This document shows positions 61,137-64,000 of a stretch of DNA of 64,000 nt, piece by piece. The notes under the pieces were generated by a model that was not told where the DNA came from, did no database searches, and worked only from the letters and a program-made list of their open reading frames with translations. The stretch lies in contig NZ_BILV01000011.1 of NCBI RefSeq assembly GCF_004000745.1, positions 1-64,000 of the forward strand, read 5' to 3'. The position numbers and the translations under genes are program-made. The stretch is from Paenibacillus barengoltzii NBRC 101215. Lineage in GTDB: Bacteria; Bacillota; Bacilli; Paenibacillales; Paenibacillaceae. Every line of letters starts with the position of its first letter. Within the stretch, counting starts at the first letter, position 1.

Positions 61137-62963
61137 ATGGAGGTGTGTATGGTCGTGTTAACCGCAGAACGTTATTTAGCGTTGCTGAATCATTATGCGG
61201 AGGGAATCGGCGATTCGGCAGAGCCTCGCGAAGTTGAGGTCGCGCTGGAGGATTTAACGAAGTTGTTTCACTGTACGGAGCGGAACGCTAAGCTGGTCAT
61301 TCGTAAGCTGCAGGAGGAAGGTCTAATCGACTGGTCGCCGGGTCGAGGTCGCGGGCACCGCTCCCGTCTCGTGTTTCGGGTGAATCGGGAAAATTTCTTG
61401 ATCGATCTGGCCCAAAGGCTGGCGGAAAAAGGGGAATACCGCTTGGCCTTCGAATTCCTTCATCAGCACGAAGGCGATATCCATGCGCGAGAGCGGTTTA
61501 TTCAGTGGCTAAATGACCAGTTCGGCGCGGAACGACAGCTCGCCGCAGGCCAAAGCTGCCGTGACATCTTTCGACTGCCGGTATATAAAGCTCCGTTTAC
61601 GCTGGATCCGGCCAAGCTGATTTACGACTTGGATTCCCACCTCGTTCGGCAAATCTTCGATCGGCTGGTGCAATACGACCAGACGATCGGTCAAGTGACC
61701 GGCATGATCGCCCATCACTGGGATCATGATGAGACTGGGACGGTATGGACGTTCCATTTGCGCAAAGGCGTGCGTTTTCATCATGGAAAAGAGCTCACCG
61801 CCGAGGACGTCGTTTTCACCTTTTCTCGGCTGAGGGAAGTCTCAACCAACCGCTGGCTGGTATCCAGCATTGATCAGATCGAAGCCTTGGATACGCGAAC
61901 GGTTCTGTTTCGGCTGCACCAACCGAACTGGCTGCTCCCTCGCCTGTTTTGCTCCTCGTGCGCTTCGATACTACCTGCCGATTTACTCGGTAAGGACGAG
62001 ACGGCGTTTTGGCAGTTTCCAAGCGGTACCGGCCCGTTCCGACTCACGCATTGGAGCTTGAACCGGATGGAGCTTGAGGTCCATGCGGGATATTTTCTCG
62101 GGCGGCCTTATTTGGACGGCGTCACCCTGGTCTTTCTGCCCGACGATATTCCGAATTCCTCCAAGTTGAGATGGGAGCAGCTAATCGTCAACGATTCACG
62201 GGTTCCCACCAAAGCCGGGGACGATTGGAATCGAATCCAGACCTTAAGACGGGGCTGCAGCCTAATTTCTTGGAATCGCAACCGACTGGGGCCGCAACAA
62301 TCGCTGGCGTTTCGGCAGGCGATTAACCTGGCGATTGACCGCCCCGGGCTGATCCAAGCTACGGGCAAATCCGGTTATCCGGCACGTAGCTTCCAACCCA
62401 CCGAAGACACCATCCTGGGGGTTCATCGGCACGATCCGGCCGCCGCAAGACAGCTGCTGGAGGCGCACGGTTATAATGGTGTGCCGATCCGCCTGGCAGC
62501 CCATCATCTCGATCGAGAAGAAGCTGAATGGATTCAAGCCCAATGCGAAACGATCGGAATTCCGGTTGAGATTGTGAAATATGAAAAAGGCGATATGGCA
62601 AGAACGGCTGCCCTTGAAGCCGATGCCGTCCTCTTATGCCTCGTCTTCGCTGAGGATGAAGTGTGCGAGTTGGAAAGCTTCTTGCAGGAAGACAGCTACA
62701 TCCGTTTGCATATGCCGCCGGAATTAAGCCGTTGGGTGTTCAGCATGGTGGATGAAGTGTTTGCGTCCAGAAGTCCTGAGAAACGGCGGGTGTTGCTGCA
62801 GCAAATCGAATATCGCCTGCAAGATGAAGCGCAGGTCACTTTTCTAGTGCACAGCATGTTGAACACGTATGTCCACCCTTCCATTCGCGGTGTTGCGATC
62901 AACAATCTTGGCTGGATGGACTTTAAAGACATCTGGTTGACCTCTGCTTCCTCAGCGGGATGA
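61137..62963 (+). CDS. SgrR-like regulator with solute-binding domain
   Basis: 608-residue fusion. The N-terminal SgrR-type winged helix (residues 1-110) contains LEDLTKLFHCTERNAKLVIRKLQEEGLIDW and GRGRGHRSRLVF. The rest is a family-5 solute-binding domain (DRLVQYDQTIGQVTGMIAHHW, WTFHLRKGVRFHHGKELTAEDVVFTFSRLR). Proteins of this layout sense small ligands directly; E. coli SgrR responds to sugar-phosphate stress, and Bacillus YbaE/YcjN-like ones are less known. Start at 61137 or 61149. No transporter genes lie beside it. Confidence 0.85.
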   Translation: MEVCMVVLTAERYLALLNHYAEGIGDSAEPREVEVALEDLTKLFHCTERNAKLVIRKLQEEGLIDWSPGRGRGHRSRLVFRVNRENFLIDLAQRLAEKGEYRLAFEFLHQHEGDIHARERFIQWLNDQFGAERQLAAGQSCRDIFRLPVYKAPFTLDPAKLIYDLDSHLVRQIFDRLVQYDQTIGQVTGMIAHHWDHDETGTVWTFHLRKGVRFHHGKELTAEDVVFTFSRLREVSTNRWLVSSIDQIEALDTRTVLFRLHQPNWLLPRLFCSSCASILPADLLGKDETAFWQFPSGTGPFRLTHWSLNRMELEVHAGYFLGRPYLDGVTLVFLPDDIPNSSKLRWEQLIVNDSRVPTKAGDDWNRIQTLRRGCSLISWNRNRLGPQQSLAFRQAINLAIDRPGLIQATGKSGYPARSFQPTEDTILGVHRHDPAAARQLLEAHGYNGVPIRLAAHHLDREEAEWIQAQCETIGIPVEIVKYEKGDMARTAALEADAVLLCLVFAEDEVCELESFLQEDSYIRLHMPPELSRWVFSMVDEVFASRSPEKRRVLLQQIEYRLQDEAQVTFLVHSMLNTYVHPSIRGVAINNLGWMDFKDIWLTSASSAG

Positions 62964-62973
62964 ATTGCCTAAG

Positions 62974-63010
62974 AAAAAAGCGTCTGGCCTTTGAGCCAAA
63001 CGCTTTTTTG
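62974..63010. terminator. Bidirectional terminator
   Basis: AAAAAAGCGT and ACGCTTTTTT flank an inner TGGC/GCCA stem between the convergent SgrR-like and nitroreductase genes. Confidence 0.87.
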
Positions 63011-63012
63011 GA

Positions 63013-63609
63013 TTAATTGAACACCTTCATTCGGTTGTCAATCGGCGCAAACTCTTTGTCGCCTGCCGGAGCCTCGATCTTGCCAAACGGCATTTGTGCA
63101 ATCAGCCTCCAGCTTTCCGGTACGCCCCATTCCTTCCGCACTTCCTCATCGATTAAAGGATTGTAATGCTGGAGCGACGCGCCGACGCCTTCATCCGACA
63201 AGGCTGTCCAAACAACATATTGCAGCATGCCGTTGGATTGCTCTGACCACACCGGGAAGTTCTCAGCGTATAAGGCAAATTGCTTTTGCAGCCCTTCAAT
63301 CACCGTCTGGTCCTCAAAGAACAATACGGTACCGCGGCCGCTCCGGAAGGAAGCCATCTTCTCTTCCGTTGGGCCAAAGTTGTCCGCCGGAACTATTTTG
63401 CGCAATGTTGCCTTGGTAATGTCCCAGAGCTTCTCGTGCTGCGCATTAAACAATACAACCACTCTAGCACTTTGCGAGTTAAATGAAGATGGCGTGTAGA
63501 GCACCGCGTTGCTTACAATCTCCTTTACCCGCTCTTCAGTAATGGGAATGTCCTTCCCGATGGCATAAATGCTTCGTCTCTTTTTGACGGCGTGCCAAAA
63601 ATCGCCCAT
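63013..63609 (-). CDS. Nitroreductase-family FMN oxidoreductase
   Basis: 198-residue enzyme of the NfsB/FMN family (Hbn1/YodC-like). RRSIYAIGKDIPI with the FMN-phosphate-binding arginines near the N-terminus, TPSSFNSQSARVVVL, and DEGVGASLQHYNPLID. The C-terminal PFGKIEAPAGDKEF is typical. It could reduce nitroaromatics or quinones using NAD(P)H. The ribosome-binding site is weak. An inverted repeat 30-80 nt upstream may be an operator. Confidence 0.88.
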   Translation of the reverse strand: MGDFWHAVKKRRSIYAIGKDIPITEERVKEIVSNAVLYTPSSFNSQSARVVVLFNAQHEKLWDITKATLRKIVPADNFGPTEEKMASFRSGRGTVLFFEDQTVIEGLQKQFALYAENFPVWSEQSNGMLQYVVWTALSDEGVGASLQHYNPLIDEEVRKEWGVPESWRLIAQMPFGKIEAPAGDKEFAPIDNRMKVFN

Positions 63610-63636
63610 TCGTTCAGTTTCACTCCGTTTCTGCCT

Positions 63637-63687
63637 GGATTGATGTCAATGGAACCTTCCTTAATATATCCCAATCGACATCAATCC
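63637..63687. promoter_or_regulatory. Inverted repeat upstream of the nitroreductase gene
   Basis: GGATTGATGTCAATGG at 63637-63652 faces CCAATCGACATCAATCC at 63671-63687: 11 perfect pairs plus four more past one bulge, spacer 18 nt with TATATT-like sequence. Possible operator or cruciform. Confidence 0.45.
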
Positions 63688-63711
63688 AACCGATCCTGAA
63701 GCTAGTTCCAC

Positions 63712-64000
63712 CTACTCACTGATGAGCTTTAACCCCATTGCAGCCCCTAAAATAAAGGCAATAAACAGCAATCGCCGCCACTCGCGAGATTCACCATAAA
63801 GCAGCATCCCCGCGATAGCACTTCCCGCCGTACCGATACCTGTCCATACCGCATAGGCCGTCCCCATGGAAATGGTTCGCATCGCCAAGGTCAGAAACAG
63901 GAAGCTAAGCAAAAAACCGCCGGCCATCCAGACATACGCCCCTAGGCTCTTACGGGTGTTGATTTTGTTGATCCCAATCACGCCCAGCACCTCGCCAAAT
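63712..64000 (-). CDS. SMR-family multidrug transporter, 5' end beyond window
   Basis: Small multidrug resistance protein (EmrE/SugE/QacE family). The visible C-terminal 95 residues include FGEVLGVIGINKI, whose Glu is the conserved proton/substrate site of TM1, and the TM3 motif AYAVWTGIGTAGSAIAGMLLYGE. The reading frame is open to the window edge, so roughly the first ten residues are missing. SMR proteins act as dimers, often encoded as pairs, so a second subunit may lie outside the window. Confidence 0.9.
   Translation of the reverse strand, partial: FGEVLGVIGINKINTRKSLGAYVWMAGGFLLSFLFLTLAMRTISMGTAYAVWTGIGTAGSAIAGMLLYGESREWRRLLFIAFILGAAMGLKLISE

Noticed and set aside
1-64000. Prophage, insertion sequences, integrons, tRNA or rRNA genes
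   Set aside because: No transposase, integrase or phage structural motif and no recognisable tRNA or rRNA sequence was seen on either strand by eye.

Overview
The window looks like chromosomal DNA of a Paenibacillus-type, endospore-forming Firmicute. The evidence is an alpha/beta-type small acid-soluble spore protein, a YheC/D-like ATP-grasp protein, YesM/YesN-type two-component regulators beside LplB/YtcP-type sugar permeases, a B. subtilis-style fad/etf fatty-acid degradation region, and AGGAGG ribosome-binding sites with sigma-A promoters. I see no rRNA, tRNA, insertion sequence, prophage or CRISPR array.

Layout. (1) 0.4-7.0 kb, minus strand: an eight-gene osmoprotection operon. ehuBCDA (ectoine/hydroxyectoine uptake) is followed by ectABCD (ectoine synthesis and hydroxylation). 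A sigma-A promoter, a cyclic-di-AMP (ydaO/yuaA class) riboswitch and two terminator hairpins precede it. ectB carries a one-base frameshift in a T6 tract. (2) 7.1-9.7 kb: a small coiled-coil protein, an M29 aminopeptidase, and a MerR/TipAS regulator with a 19-bp-spacer promoter. (3) 9.8-21.7 kb, minus strand: a glucuronide (aldouronate) utilisation locus with a sugar-binding lipoprotein, a NIF3-like protein, a GH67 alpha-glucuronidase, two permeases, a YesM/YesN two-component system and two Gfo/Idh/MocA oxidoreductases. (4) 21.9-27.5 kb: glutaminase, spore protein, YitT-type membrane protein, and a Fur-box-controlled divergent siderophore uptake locus. (5) 27.5-37.4 kb: an intergenic palindromic repeat cluster, a three-gene ABC-2 exporter, a palindromic element, an operon of secreted Met/His-rich protein, ABC exporter and OmpR-type two-component system, a glycerophosphodiesterase and an FHA-winged-helix regulator. 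(6) 37.6-46.7 kb: SWIM/SNF2 helicase, GH8 chitosanase with a discoidin module, FadH-like reductase, MarR/MFS pair and ATP-grasp protein. (7) 46.8-60.8 kb: a glycosyltransferase whose Shine-Dalgarno lies in a 17-bp hairpin, then the fatty-acid beta-oxidation genes (thioesterase, lcfA, fadE, fadA, fadN, fadF), divergent fadR with its operator, and etfBA. (8) 60.8-64.0 kb: a small protein, an SgrR-like regulator, a nitroreductase and an SMR transporter cut by the window edge.

How the genes work together. The ehu-ect block links import and synthesis of one compatible solute to c-di-AMP, the second messenger that reports turgor and potassium status. The GH67 block imports glucuronic-acid-bearing oligosaccharides, removes the glucuronosyl group, and is presumably controlled by the adjacent sensor/regulator. 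In the fad region FadR senses acyl-CoA. FadE passes electrons through EtfBA to the membrane iron-sulfur protein FadF, while FadN and FadA complete the cycle.

Limits. Functions come from recognising motifs and family-typical sequences by eye. No database search, folding program or alignment was run.
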